Assembly: GCA_965153455.1 (NCBI GenBank)
Contig: OZ234497.1
Coordinates: 16,485,872 to 16,549,871 of the forward strand
Source: Sphagnum compactum
Taxonomy: Eukaryota; Bryophyta; Sphagnopsida; Sphagnales
Reading direction: 5' to 3'
Length of the DNA: 64,000 nt
Shown: one piece after another, positions 51,011-63,639 of the stretch
Layout: the number at the start of each line of letters is the position of its first letter
How positions within the stretch are numbered: position 1 is the first letter of the stretch
Translations under genes and position numbers: made by a program
Notes under the pieces: model-generated
Database searches by the model: none
The model's input: the letters and a program-made list of their open reading frames with translations, nothing else
Told to the model about the DNA's origin: nothing

Positions 51011-52879
51011 GGTGTAGTCACACTAATAAGCGTAATAAAAAATGTAACTATTGTTTAATTCTTCATGTTTTCATGTCAAAATTTGTATTAATGTTACAAA
51101 TTTTCAATGTTTTTACATGACAATGTTTATAATAAAAATATAAGTAAAATGGTCCAAATAGGTGATAAAATTACTCATTAGGGGTTTGATTAGGGTCAAA
51201 ATGTTAGGTGACCATTAAATTTGTGGATTAATTTACATTGGTGCAAAAATAGGATCAAATTCCTTTTTGCTCCAAAGGTGCTAAAAGGAATTTTGGTCCT
51301 AATTATAATGCTTTAGGCAAATCTTGAAACAAGTAGGCTTCTTTGGCCTACCATCACACCCTAGACAATCACATTAAATGCCAATTACAACAATTTCATG
51401 TTGAATTTTGGTGTTTGGTCAAGTCTTTTTGGGACTTTATGAACAACAACAAAGTGAAGATGAGGGGGACAAATTAGGTGTCAACATAACACAAAAAAAA
51501 GTTGATGAAATGTGATATTAAACATAACTCTAATATATTATGGGAACATGTTGAACAATATTGAATGAATCTAATGAATATATTATATTAAAAACATTTA
51601 TAAAACACCTTAACCAATGATTTTGTTTTTTTTTCATTTCTTAAAAGACTTGAAACGTTTTTTAAATGGCATTAATATGCCTCTTAAGGAGTAGGCATAA
51701 ACAACTTCTTCCTACACATTGCAATCTACTTATGTGTGGGTTAAAGCTTAAGGTTGTGGGTTAATTTGGAATATGGTCCATGTAAAGTGAAACTAAATGT
51801 GGATTTGATTTTTTCCACATGTGAGCCTTTATTTTAATAAAGTGAATGGCCAAAGGTTTTATCAAGCATAAAGACTTGTGTTGATTTTTTTTTTAAAAGT
51901 CTCATGATGTTTGGTGAGTATCACATGAAAAAAACTAAAAGAAAATTGTGGGGCATTTAAAAAAATAGAAAACCCATCACAATGGACATTCTACTTTTAA
52001 AAATGTTTAAAGAACAATGGATGAAAATATACCACTATAAAGAGCTATCTAATTACACTCAATAAATTGTACATAGTTCTTTATGTTTAGGTTCATGATA
52101 ATTGTCATTTCATGTTTTATGAGGGGTGAAACCCATAGGTTGAGGACATTCTCAAAATTCAAAACCAAACTTGATGATATCATACCATCCTAGGCCTTTA
52201 TTTTGGGAATGCCCCCACATTGGGGTTTCACCCTACATAAACAAAATTGGGCCATGCTAGGATTTGAACTGGATATCATAAAAATATGATATCCATGAGT
52301 TCCAATTTTCAAAATAGGCTTTTAAAAATGGGGTTGGATCTTTTATTCTTTTTATATCTTTTAAATTTTCAATATTTTTTAGAATAAAAATAAAGATTGG
52401 ATCTCAATCTTTTTGGATACGTTGGAAAATATTAGATATTCAAGGCAATTATCACAACTTAAAATTCAAAATCCAACAATTTTATTACAAAAAACCCATG
52501 TATAATAAGATGAAATTACAAATTATTATGTCCACAAGTTCAATTCACTCAAACTCACCATTATACTCTTTTGTTTCTTCTTCTCTAAAAACAACACTTT
52601 CAATCAATTTTGTCAAATTAAAAGGTGAAATGCAACCCAGCTTAAGATTGTTAGGCCAATTTTATTTTTCATAAATATTAACTTATTTAAATTATCTAAT
52701 TGTAGCTAACATTTCCTTAAGTATCCCCACCAAAGAAAAAATATTTTAATGTCCTTTTCATCAACTTGGTACATTCTGAACATTTGCAATTCACTATTCA
52801 TTAATTCTTTAGTTGGTTCACTAATTCCAGCAATTGTCTCAAAAATGTCAAGATTTAAATTTTAATCATTTAGTTGATT
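51011..52879. other. AT-rich DNA, probable 3' part of hAT relic
   Basis: No gene is recognised. Minus-strand translation is full of stops. Position next to the transposase relic suggests it includes the decayed C-terminal region and 3' flank of that element. Confidence 0.4.
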
Positions 52880-54420
52880 TGCCATAGATTTAGATTTTGC
52901 CATAAGGTGTATAAGTACATGGTGGGATTTCAAAAACATTGGAAACAAAGATTGTTTATCATAATTTTCCATAATGGAAACACCTTGTTCTTGACCAATA
53001 AAAGAAAAAACCAATTGGGTTTAAATCTTGGGTCTAACTTTAGACATAACATGTTATGAAGTTTTTTTTGTTCATATTTTTTTAGGATTGAAAGAAAACA
53101 ATCTAAAACCCCATGTACTTCATTTTTTATGTTATATGTAAACATTAACAATTCCAAAACCACACCAAAACCATCATCCATTAGATTATTCATGGAGAGT
53201 GCAATTCCATATTCTTCTTTAAGTTTCAAGGTCACGTTAATTATTGTATGCAAGACATTAAAAGTTAACTAATGCCCATAGGATTGGTTTAACACACAAG
53301 CATTCACAACTAGAGAAAGAACATCAATGATGATTAAATGAGATAGGTGCCAAATTAGAAGTGGAGGAACAAAACTAGTAATTTTCACTAATGTTTTCCA
53401 ATGGTAAAAGAAAATAGTTATTGCCTTGAATTACAATGTTTTTAGAACAATATGATTTTAATTTGCAAATATACAAGAACAATTCATTTATCAACAAAAT
53501 GGTAATGTTGGAATTCTCACAAATAAACAAAAAAAAATCCATAAACAAACAAAAAAACCAAAACCACAATGCATAAAAACAAAATTAACTTAGTTTTCAC
53601 TAGAATGTTTTTTTTTTTGGGCTTTAAACCAACTTTAACGCAAGCCTTGTTCCAATCATGTTGACTTTACTAGATTTCTTTTGTTAAGTGATACATTTTT
53701 GTAAATATTTTTAGGCAGACCTTATAGAATCATATTTAAAGCCTTTACAAAAAATTTCATCTATGGTGGCATATTAACATGCATTGGAAAAGACATGCCC
53801 AATTTAAGATGTCCCTTGAAATCTCTCTTCCAAGCCCAAACTTCACATTTCACAATTGACTTGAAAATGCTTGTCATTGTGTGCAAATTTGAACCCTCAT
53901 TTTTTACATATGTTATAATCGTATTCTTCAAGTGATATGCATCCAAAAGATCATTAGTGAAGTTTTTTTGCTAATGTTTGTCCTATGGTCTCAATAGCTT
54001 CAATTAAGCCAAGAACTACACGCCTTGGCTTCCAATTAGATCCCCAAAAAATTATAACATTTAAACATCATGAACACCCTTGGACATCTAGAGATCAAGA
54101 TTGGTAATAAAAAAATGTCATTATTCAAGGAGAAGCAAAACATATGTTTGTTTGTTTTTTTCCACAAATGCAAGATCAAACACTTTCCACAAATTGCAAA
54201 GGTAAATGACTTTTCATTAGCAAAATTGTAAAATCCTCTAAAACATTTTTTGCTTCACATCATCTTTTTTGAAAGCAAAAAATTTAAATATGGAAAAACC
54301 ATATGCATTTGTTCTTTTGTTAACATGTTTCTCCACACTTCTTTTCATTTCAATTTTGATTTCTTTCTTAATTTTTTTGAAAGCTCTTAAATGGTTTGCA
54401 TCAACATGTTTTTGAGACAT
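52880..54420 (-). pseudogene. decayed hAT-family transposase
   Basis: Minus-strand translation shows, in order from 54420 downwards, conserved blocks of a plant hAT transposase family: ITYVKNEGSNLHTMTSIFKS with IVKCEV (about 53915-53830), a frameshifted FQGT..GHVFSNAC (53830-53770), VVNACVLNQSYGH*LTF (about 53310-53270), LKLKEEYG (53220 region), and IKNEVHGVLDCFLSILKKYE followed by KKLHNMLCLKLDPRFK (about 53130-53030). The last block is the well-conserved KKAHNML.L.LDPRFK motif. Many stops and frameshifts show it is inactive. N-terminal open stretches at 54238-54420 probably belong to it. Terminal repeats were not located. Confidence 0.75.
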
Positions 54421-55699
54421 ATTATTCCATTCTATAATATGATATTAGACTTGGGTGCAAACATTCAATCATGAGCCACACCCACCCATTTAGGTCATTA
54501 TTTTTTTAGAAATATTTTTGAATGTTTTTAGAAATTTATTTTTTTAATAATTAAAAATATTTAAGATGTTATATTATGTGCTAAAGGTTACATTAAGAAA
54601 TTTCCAAAAACAAATAGGTGGGTAAATATTAAAATTTGCCAAAAATAATTGGGTATGAGTTTTTTTACATTGTAAAAACATTGGTTACAACTATTTTAAA
54701 AATGTTTTAAAGTATTTTATATTCATTAGAGTGATTTCAAAATTTTAAGATATGTGTATCAATGTATTGAAAATAACATTGTATAGAAACTATTCCATTT
54801 GTACTTTTCTTTTTTAACTTCTAAAATGTTTAATACATAAAACTAAGTAATGGTTTCAATTATTTTCGTACATGCTTGCAAAATTACGCCCACCTTTCCT
54901 TAATTTTGTTTTAAAATTTATAAGGTACAACACAATTTGAGGTGCGTCAAGTGTAACTTTTGTATTATCCTTAACAACAAAAATTAAATACTAGCATAAA
55001 ATTTCCTATTATGTGGTTTTCATTTGTTTTTGGAAATGGAATTGTTTCCAAAAGAAAAATTAATTTTTTCTTCATTAGTTTTTGGAATTGTGCTCCCTTT
55101 AGTTTGCAAATTCAGATTAAATTTTTTTTCTTCCATTCCATCATCTTCAAATTTGGTTTCATTCATGAATATTTCACATCCTTCATTTTGCATTAGTCAT
55201 TTTCATTTTTGTTCAACCTTTTTATTTTTCACACGAATCTTCAACTAGGTCAAGGGTGGAGAAACTCAAGCAAACAAGTGTCTTGCAAAGATTGAATATG
55301 GAGTGTGTTGTTGTGATCGATGGTGAAAAAAACTAATGCAAACATTTATAAGCAAGAATAAAAATTTCATTCACTTTTCATCATAAGGCAAAAATGATGT
55401 GCAATATAATGTTTTAATAAAAAATTGTTTTGTTACAAATCTTTCAAAACAAAACACAAAAAACAATCAAACATTACACCAAATGCAACTGTCAAAAACA
55501 CCAAAACAAAAAAAAAAATCAATTAGAAAAAATTCTAAAAACCCAAAACACAAATCAAAACAAGAAATAAAAATAAAAAGGAGAAATGAAAAGAAAAAAA
55601 AGCTTATGTTGTATAATTGTAAAATCATAAAAAAAGATTCCAATTATTGACTTTCCATTTACAAAATGCCAAAACATGGGATAGTACAAGTTATAAACA
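54421..55699. other. very AT-rich DNA, no gene recognised
   Basis: Long A and T runs, no motif. It may be the 5' flank of the hAT relic. Confidence 0.45.
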
Positions 55700-55970
55700 T
55701 GAAGAACATGGACACAATAGTAGTGCAAAAGAAAGGCACAACATCAACGTGAAAGAAAAGCATAAACGTTATAATAATGCAAAGGAAAGACACAACATCA
55801 ACGCAAAGAAAGAGCATGAATGTGATATTAGTGCAAAGGAATGGTTCAATAACAATGCAAAAAAAGAACACAAACATAATGCAAATGAAAAGCTTGGACC
55901 TAACTATGGTGTGAATGAAGAGCACGGACACAACAATCATGAAAAAAAAGAAAGCTTGAAACAACAAAGA
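55700..55970 (+). repeat. 54-bp coding-like repeat, Lys/His/Asn-rich
   Basis: Within a 130-codon open frame (55647-56039) an 18-residue unit of the type AKERHNINAKKEHECDIS recurs about three to four times (AKERHNINVKEKHKRYNN, AKERHNIN..., AKEWFNNN...). At DNA level the unit is GCAAAGGAAAGACACAACAT with CAACGCAAAG. No start context, splice site or known domain supports a gene. The most economical reading is a 54-bp minisatellite whose unit length preserves frame. Confidence 0.55.
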
Positions 55971-56040
55971 AATGCTTCAAACACAACAACGAGATCGAAA
56001 ACAAAAGTGGGGTCCAAGTTGTCGCTTGCATCCCTTTAAA

Positions 56041-57013
56041 GTTCTAAGACTATGTGATCCTTGAGGTCGTTGCGTTTGAGGTGGAGGTGGCCTCAAATTG
56101 TAAACTTGTTTTTTTCTCAAACTTAATTACCCGTTACCTATATTTGGATCCCGTAGTACTTTTATCATTTCCGTAGTTGGTTGTCAAATAATTAATTAAA
56201 TTTTAAATATTAACATTGGCACTTGGTTTTTGAATTCTGCAATTTTTGGCAATAATGGTTGAAAATTAACATTAAAAAATGATTTAAATATAAAAATTTA
56301 AAAATTGAAAACAAAAAAAAAAAAACTATTGTTAGAGTTATGTGTCCAGATATTACATGGCCAGATCTATAACTGTATGATATCCGGCGTGATATCCGCC
56401 CAACACTGATTTGACGGTTTGAAGACCAAATCCGTGGCATATGAGCGAGGTCTCGCACCTGGATTTGACGTCCCGGGCGCCTGGATGGGACGTCCCTCCG
56501 CTCCTGGGACCTCCAAAACCACGAACTCCCCGAGCTGCGACCCGTGCGCGAGCGGTCCGTTCTTGTCGCGTGCACTCAACGTCGGATTCTTCACAAGGCA
56601 GCATCTTCTTCTTCTTCTTCTTCTGCTTGCCCTCGATCGTCTTCTTCTCTTGGGAACTTACAAAATGGCGACTGGAGCTCGGAATTTTGCCAACAAGTCT
56701 AAGGTTTTCAGATTGTGAATGAACTTCTTCACTTTGGTTTTGAGGTGTTCTTGTGTGGTTTTTTTGGGTCTCGGTTCCCGGCAACCAGAAGAAAACAAAC
56801 AAGCTAGCCTTTTTGGGCGTTTGGCATTGAGTTTGTGTGTTTGTAAACTTTTTTCGTTGCATGGTGAATTCTGAGTTCTGTGAACTGTGAAAATAAGGAA
56901 CCCCAACAATTTCACTTTTTGGAAGAGTCTCTTCCATAAGGTCTTGAAGAAGAAGAAGAAGTTTCAGAGTGCGAGGAACTGGAGAGAGGTGGGTGGTTTT
57001 CTTTGGGGTGAAA
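56041..57013 (+). promoter_or_regulatory. upstream region of the S1/P1-type nuclease gene
   Basis: A GC-rich island at about 56390-56600 (GACGTCCCGGGCGCC, GGTCCGTTCTTGTCGCG) stands out from AT-rich surroundings. A (CTT)n microsatellite lies at 56604-56623, and GA-rich leader-like sequence (GAAGAAGAAGAAG, 56945-56960) precedes the start codon. Promoter and first transcribed bases are probably here. A minus-strand 194-codon open frame across 56353-56937 has low-complexity composition and is not considered a gene. Confidence 0.4.
56604..56623. repeat. (CTT)n microsatellite
   Basis: About seven CTT units, 390 bp upstream of the nuclease start codon. Confidence 0.85.
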
Positions 57014-60000
57014 ATGGGTGACTTCGTGAAGGCAGTGCTTGCTGTGGTGGTGCTGAGGTTGCTGCAGAGCGGTGTGAGTGTGGAGGCCTGGGGAGCTGAT
57101 GGTCACCATGCCACTTGCCTTCTTGCCGAGGTATATATCTGGATGCCTGTGCTTTTGTTTCCCCTTTTTTTCCCTGGGCATTTTTCTTTGCATCCTGTTG
57201 CCTTTGTTGCAGGTTTTACACAGCATTAATTAACTTCGTATGGATCAAAACATGTGTCTTCGTTACTGAACCAAGTCGTGGCACAGTAGTATCTTTACTT
57301 AATTGCTTGAAGACAGCTCAAAGATTTGTCAACATGTAAACCTGTCTGTGAAGATGGAGAGGCATACACCAAACTCATTCAGTCAAGAATGCATTGCTTT
57401 GCCTACTAAATTACTGAATGACATGAAAGGATTTTGTTTTTTTTGGTTGTTGTAGCCATTGTTGGCACCAGCAACCCTAAAAGCAGTGAGGTCATTGCTT
57501 CCAGAATATTCAAAGGGGAGCCTAGCCAGCTTGTGTACATGGCCTGATGATATCAAATGGCAACACCAGTGGCGATGGACAAGCCCTCTTCACTATATTG
57601 ACACCCCTGATTTCCTTTGCCGCTATAACTATCTGCGTACCCTTTCCAACCCTTACCTTCATAAGTCCTTTGCAACTTGATTCCATGCCTGCAGATTCTA
57701 CCTATGGTAGAACTAGAAAATAATTACATGGTCTGTTTCATATTGAAAGTCATGAGTTGCCAGTAACCACTAGTGTTTTGTTCTACAGGATATGTGAGAT
57801 TTGTCATTGTTTGTTTTTTATGGTTAAGTTTTGGTTCTTGCTTCTTTTGGATTAAGTGCTCATCATAAAGTGGAATTCCTCAAGTTTTTGACCACTACCA
57901 CAGATTGTTTTGTAGACCTCACAATGTTCATTTGGATTTCTCATATCCCTTTCCATATCAGTTATCCTAGAAACTGAGAATGATAATTGTGTTATGGTTT
58001 TCGTCTCATTTTTGAAACCAAATTTTGTAGACTAGAACCCCTGAACACTGAACTCCTTGTGTGTGTTTTTTCTTTCTAGGTGACTGTCACAATGAGTATA
58101 GTGACAAGGATATGTGTGTATCAGGAGCAATCAACAATTTCACCTCTCAATTGACCTCTTTTCAATTGCCACTTGACCTTGCTGCTCCATATCTCATGAC
58201 CAAACATGATCATCCAAATCACTGTATGTATTCCTAGTGCTTACTTCATATGCACAATGTTGTACTTATAATTGCCAAGGTTATGAAGGACACTGCAGTC
58301 TACTGAGAGGAGAGGTTTTTTCTAGTTTCTGGAATTGGCCTATGCTAGCTTATACCACAATTATGTTGTCCCCTTGCTTCAAGAAATGTGACAAACTCAG
58401 GGTGCAGATTTTTCTAGAACGTTTTGCCCTAAGTTTTGACATAACCAACACCCACCACTGTTGGGAGCTGATTGAGTAGTAATGCAGCAAGTTGCTGCCA
58501 TTTCCATGAAGGTGATGGTCTTATGCTTTGTTAGTCACAAGGTTATGACCACACCCATTCCTTGTGTTTGTTTTGATTTGGTGACAACCAATACAACATT
58601 GTTGGTAACCTTACCTTCTTGTGGGGGGTGGGAAGGGGGGATTATATGCTTATCTACACCCACTGTTGGGAGCTGATGAACTTGTTGGGTAGTCATGGCA
58701 GATCAGTGTATTAGTGAACTAGTGCCCTTTTACATGGCTCTATATTAATCTTTTCTTTTAGATTACTATATTGTAGTATGTCTCTGTGATATGGTGTAGT
58801 GCTTACCAATAGTTCTGGGATTGTGAATGGCAGATAATCTAACAGAGGCAATTCTTTTCTTGGCACATTTTGTGGGGGACATCCACCAGGTTCTCCTCAC
58901 TATTGTGCTTGGTGTATCTTGGGTGTCTGGTTTAGCCTACTAATAATCTGATAATCCTTGTCATTGAATGTGAACAGCAATGCCAGGTTTTTGTAGATTT
59001 GATCTTCAGGTGTAGTCTGCTATGATTGCACAGTATCTTTTGCATAGGTTGTGTTTATGTTGATACCGGTTTGTAACATACTGTTGCTACTAGGATTTTT
59101 TCATTTACATAGTTGCTGGTGAGGTTTTACATCAACTTATTCACTTTTGCAGATCCTGTAATCTTAGGAAATATTTCTCATTCAAAGTAGGGCTTCTTTC
59201 TTTTCTTCTGCACATCAAGCATGTAGTTCTAACCCTTTGACTGAATCCAACAGCCATTACATGTGGGATTTACATCAGACGCAGGAGGCAACACTATTTC
59301 AGTGCACTGGTATAAACGCAAGTACAATCTGCACCATGTACGTATAGAGATCACTCTGGTCAGATAGTACTGTACAATGCTCAAGGGTACTCACAATTAA
59401 TTTGGACCTTGTATAGCCAGGCTCGGTTCCCGCTCTGTAGTGTTCATGCTGCCAGATGGACAATAAAGACAATCTGTTGTATCGTGCAGATATGGGACAG
59501 CGAGTTGATTAACACAGCAAAGCAGCGATTCTACAACTCCAGTCTTAGTGTTATGGTTGATGCAATTCTTCTTAAAATTGGAGTATGCAGAAACTTTCCC
59601 AAGTGCTCCTTTTCATAGCCTGACTTCATCCCTGCCTCCCCCATTTGCTTCTTGTCGTTGCACATGTTTTCCACTTTGTTGTTTTCATTATTGAAATGCA
59701 TATTTGTTTTCCAGATTTAAGGCCTGCAATTTGTGACCAAATTTGGCTTCACAACAAGAGAATCAACAGTAAGAGCATTATGAAGGACTAATGGGCATTG
59801 ATTGCAGGGTAAATGGGTGGGAGAGACCAAATCATGGGGTGCATGTGCTAACGATGAAATTTCATGCCCTGATGTGTAAGTTGTTGCTTTGACTAGTTTC
59901 CGTTTTTCCTCATTCTAGCTTGTTAGTATGCATGAAGGGACTCTTCTTCTTGACTTATAACCAATTTAATATATATGTAAATGATGCAGTGGATGAGAGA

Positions 60001-60487
60001 ACATAAAACCTTAACAGAAAGACAAAAAGTACCATATGCATATGCAGCTCACCTCTTACTTGTGTCTGTGCAATGTACTCATGCTGATATTCTTTGGGCA
60101 AATGAAGCATGTGGTACAAGATCTGATCAAAATTCTACTGGTTTTTGCAGTTATGCAGCTGAAAGCATAAGTTTGGCATGTAAATATGCTTATCGGAATG
60201 CAACACCTGGATCTAGGCTAGCAGGTAATTGCTTCATACCTGCTGTCAATGCCTAAGAGGAAATCTAAATCTAAAGAATGAAGGAAGTCGGACATGTAAG
60301 ATTTCTTTATCAGGTGCTGCTGACATATATGTCTTTGGGTGTGTGGATGTTATAATCTGCAGATGAATACTTTTTATCAAGATTGCCAATTGTAGAGAGG
60401 AGACTTGCCCAAGGTGGAGTTAGGCTTGCTTTCATCCTCAATCGTTTATTTGCTCAAACTTCTGACTCCCCAATCAATCAAAAGTGA
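57014..60487 (+). CDS. S1/P1-type zinc-dependent nuclease (plant ENDO/BFN family)
   Basis: Nine exons give 313 aa: 57014-57130, 57456-57636, 58080-58223, 58834-58889, 59254-59337, 59490-59582, 59808-59875, 60151-60224 and 60363-60487 (TGA). All junctions are GT-AG with matching phases. A signal peptide covers residues 1-25 and cleavage before Trp26 would expose the WGADGH N-terminus that binds zinc. All nine expected Zn ligands are present: W26, H31, D70 (TWPDD), H85 (LHYIDTP), H159 and D163 (HFVGDIHQPLH), H169, H193 and D197 (NLHHIWD). Other family signatures are WRWTSPLHY, YAAESISLACKYAYRNATPG and LSRLPIVERRLAQGGVRLA. Candidate N-glycosylation sites occur at NFTS, NLTE, NSSL and NATP. Family members hydrolyse single-stranded DNA/RNA in vacuole or apoplast, often during senescence and cell death. 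The segment between RDC and NLTE is slightly long, with PLDLAAPYLMTKHDHPNHY. Start context AAAATGG. Confidence 0.95.
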
Positions 60488-60535
60488 GCTAAAGATTGGT
60501 TGAGAGATCCTTGATGGCCACTCTTCTTTATGAAA

Positions 60536-60564
60536 CAATTGTGTATGTCATACATACACAATTG
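60536..60564 (+). other. perfect 13-bp hairpin in the nuclease 3' region
   Basis: CAATTGTGTATGT, CAT, ACATACACAATTG: two perfectly complementary 13-nt arms with a 3-nt loop, 48 bp after the stop codon. In the mRNA it would form a stable stem in the 3' untranslated region. Alternatively it is the scar of a small palindromic insertion. Confidence 0.7.
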
Positions 60565-61274
60565 AACACAAGAGACTGCCTAGATACATGTGTAAGTAAC
60601 ACGAATTAGCAGATCACACACCTGATGTGGCTGCATTGTGCCTTTGTTGCAATAGGAAACAAGGCATGATGCACAAGGTACAATATTAAATGAAGAACAG
60701 AATTCTCTTGTAATCATTGATTATTTTTCAAAAGATTGTGTGTTTGTGGCTGGGCATGGGAAAATAAAGGGCCATGTCCTCACCAACACTCAGCTTCAAG
60801 GAGGTACCCAGCATTAGCATGAATAATTTGTCCACAATTCACTGGTGGAAGGTCTGAAATGTACAATGCTTACTAACAAATGTACATGTCTATTATTTCT
60901 TACCATCTCAAGAAATGATGTACTCAGCACTTGGAGGTTCCTTTTTCATTTTCCCACATATACATTTACTGCAATGCCATGAGTTTCTCTGGGCTTTGGT
61001 TGTGTGTTGCTTGTGCATTGAGGTTTTTTAATCCAATAAGCATTGCTGAAAATAAAAAATCTCCATTGTGTAGATCAATGCACATACATCTTTTGATTAG
61101 TGGAAGCGGCCCTGCCCTTTGAAAGTTCACAAAATGTTCCAATGAACAGCTTCAGTACAAATTCATTGATATGTTGATGCTTGATTACTTTCCTGTACTT
61201 CAATTTAGGTTTTGAAACTGCTGTTATAGCACTGCTTGTACCTGCAACACAGCATGTCGACTAGTTAGACTAAT

Positions 61275-61572
61275 AAATTTGAGGAGGAGCAGGTGGACCT
61301 GGCAAAGGCAAATGAAGTCAGGAAGAGAAAGTACACCAGTTTGAAGGGAGATCCACTTCTTACAGATAAACACAAAGTCACTCCTACTTATCCATGTAGA
61401 TAATAGCAACAAAGGAACAGCACAAATTTGAAAAGGAGAAACAGGTGCGCCTGGCAAACAAAGTCAGGAAGAGAAATCACACTGGTTTGAAGGGAGATAT
61501 GCTTCTTACAGATAAACACAAAGTTATTCCTACATTTATCCATGTAGATAATAGCAACAAAGAAATGCCAGG
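61275..61572. repeat. 150-bp tandem duplication
   Basis: AAATTTGAGGAGGAGCAGGT at 61275 and AAATTTGAAAAGGAGAAACA at 61425 begin two copies. Both carry CCTGGCAAA, AAGTCAGGAAGAGAAA, TTTGAAGGGAGAT, CTTCTTACAGATAAACACAA and TCCATGTAGATAATAGCAAC. Identity is about 85 percent by eye. Open frames exist on both strands but with no family signal. Confidence 0.8.
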
Positions 61573-62207
61573 TTCTCCACCATGTTTACATCTATCAGAT
61601 TGCAGAGAAAACTCCACAGGAATACTTTGAAGGTAACCATTGTCTTTGTTCCAACAAAAACCAAACACTGACTTGACATGGTTCTCAGCCATGATCAACA
61701 TAAGAGAGGGAATTGAAGAGCAAACACTACCGTGGCTTTGTCTTCAACTTGACAAAACCAAGGACTTTTGATATACATTCACTGAGGATTTCATGCACCC
61801 AAATTCCTTCCAAGGATTGAAGGAAGGGAGTTTGGGAATAGATAAGAGACTATCTAATCAATGTGAGAGGAGATGCAGACCCAAATAATGAGATCTGAAA
61901 CCAAAAACCAAGACTCAAGGAAAGTGATACTCATGGACAGGTTGGAATTATGCAATTGAGATTTTATGGGTGGACTCAAGACATTGATAAATTGCAAAGA
62001 GTGGTGAACTCAAGTACCCACCTTGTGAGGAGGAAGTTCATACAAATGTCATAACAAGTAACTTCTTTGCACATTGATATCATTCACAAAGTAGGTTGAG
62101 ATGGCACAGATAATGAATCAATGTTCTAGAGGTTGGTACAATGCAAAGAAACTGATACAAAAGCCAGAAAACTAATTAAATCCAGCAATCAAAGTTCTTA
62201 CTTCTTG

Positions 62208-63566
62208 CTAGGTCAAATTATGTATTTCTGGATTTCTCCTCTTTGGATGTCTGGGTGTTACAGAACCAAGCTGACCACAAGCCATTTTCTGATCATCCCC
62301 TCGGCTATGCCTGATGGAGACGACAATCCCTGTACTAGCAACTATATCTCTAAAAAGCAGAACATCTTCTAATGGAGTGGGTTCAAACAAAGAACCTGCA
62401 TGCAAATTAAAGGTGATGAGATTAATCTTGCATGGGATTCCCCACACCAAATCCACCAGCCGCTTTGCATCATCTGTTGAATCATTTACATTCTTCAAGA
62501 GCACATACTCAAAGAATACCTTTTCTCCTGGCCTGTGCGTGACAAGCTCCTCCCGCACACAATCAAGCAAATCCATCAATTTATACTTCCTGTTCACAGG
62601 CATAATTTGGTCCCTCACCTCATCTGTGGTTGCATTTAAGCTAACTGCAAGAGCACAATTTGAAGTTCGGCAAAATGTTCTAATCTGTGGCACAAGTCCT
62701 GAGGTTGAAATGGTTACTTTCCGTGGACTCAAATGCAATCCCTGTCCATTTGTCATAATCTCCGCAGCTCTAACCACATTATCGATATTCTGAAAAGGTT
62801 CTCCCATACCCATGAACACCACATTCGTCACTAACCCTAACCCTAATTCTTGGCTGGACATTCTTGCAGCAATCACAAGCTGCTCTACTATGTGAGCCGT
62901 ACTGAGGTTTCCTTTCAAGCCCATTTTTGCGGTGTAACAAAACTGGCAGTTCATAGCACATCCTATCTGGCTCGAAACACAAACAGTGACGCGATTTCTA
63001 GGTCCTGGAATCAAAACAGTCTCAATCTGAGCACCGAATTCCTCAACAAAGAACACAAGCTTTCGTGTCCCATCTCTTGCGTGATGGATACCTTGCAGCA
63101 CCAGAACCGGACCGAAGTCGGCATGCTTCTCCAGTACAGCTCGGAATTCTCTGTTCAGGCCTTGAATCTCGGAAATCGATTGCGCCCACTTCCCATTTCC
63201 GTACAGCCATTTCCACAACATCACTGCTCTGCTCGGTCTCTGCCCTAGAGACTCTACCCATTCCTGAAGCTCCGGGAACGTCATATCCTTAAGATTCCTT
63301 TTCTTGGCCACCGCGATGTGGTGGAGATTGGATGAAGGGGAAGAAGTGAAGAAAGTGGAGGAGAGCTCATCGCGATTTGTATTCGTAAGCTCTGCATTTT
63401 CTTCTATTGCTAGAGACGACGAACATATTGTTAAACATTGAGGAAATTTGGGTACCTTGATCACCCGTGAATTTGCAGATAAGAGAAGAGAGGAACCTCG
63501 AAATGTGTGAGCAGTAAGACGCACAGCGTTGCCCAAAATCCCTGCCGCCATCGCCACCATTTGCAT
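62208..63566 (-). CDS. RlmN-type radical-SAM RNA methyltransferase, probably organellar
   Basis: A single-exon frame ending in TAG at 62208 gives 452 aa from the ATG at 63566. RlmN enzymes methylate C2 of an adenosine in 23S rRNA (and tRNA) using a [4Fe-4S] cluster and two S-adenosylmethionines. The 4Fe-4S motif is CAMNCQFC (C203, C207, C210). The two further catalytic cysteines expected in RlmN are present, C196 in VCVSSQIGC and C430 in RGDDQKMACGQLG. GMGEP (253-257) and SLNATTDEVRDQIMPVNRKY are also present. The N-terminal region up to about residue 80 is Ser-rich with few acidic residues, consistent with a plastid or mitochondrial leader. In-frame ATGs also occur at 63674, 63560 and 63551. 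The most upstream one overlaps the edge of the GACCTG repeat, so I prefer 63566-63551. Intronless structure is unlike its neighbours. Confidence 0.92.
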   Translation of the reverse strand: MQMVAMAAGILGNAVRLTAHTFRGSSLLLSANSRVIKVPKFPQCLTICSSSLAIEENAELTNTNRDELSSTFFTSSPSSNLHHIAVAKKRNLKDMTFPELQEWVESLGQRPSRAVMLWKWLYGNGKWAQSISEIQGLNREFRAVLEKHADFGPVLVLQGIHHARDGTRKLVFFVEEFGAQIETVLIPGPRNRVTVCVSSQIGCAMNCQFCYTAKMGLKGNLSTAHIVEQLVIAARMSSQELGLGLVTNVVFMGMGEPFQNIDNVVRAAEIMTNGQGLHLSPRKVTISTSGLVPQIRTFCRTSNCALAVSLNATTDEVRDQIMPVNRKYKLMDLLDCVREELVTHRPGEKVFFEYVLLKNVNDSTDDAKRLVDLVWGIPCKINLITFNLHAGSLFEPTPLEDVLLFRDIVASTGIVVSIRHSRGDDQKMACGQLGSVTPRHPKRRNPEIHNLT

Positions 63567-63639
63567 GCAACGGCTGCTGCCACGCTGCGTCGCTCTTCCC
63601 GACCCTTCCTGCAAAACCTGTGCACATCCAATCCACGTT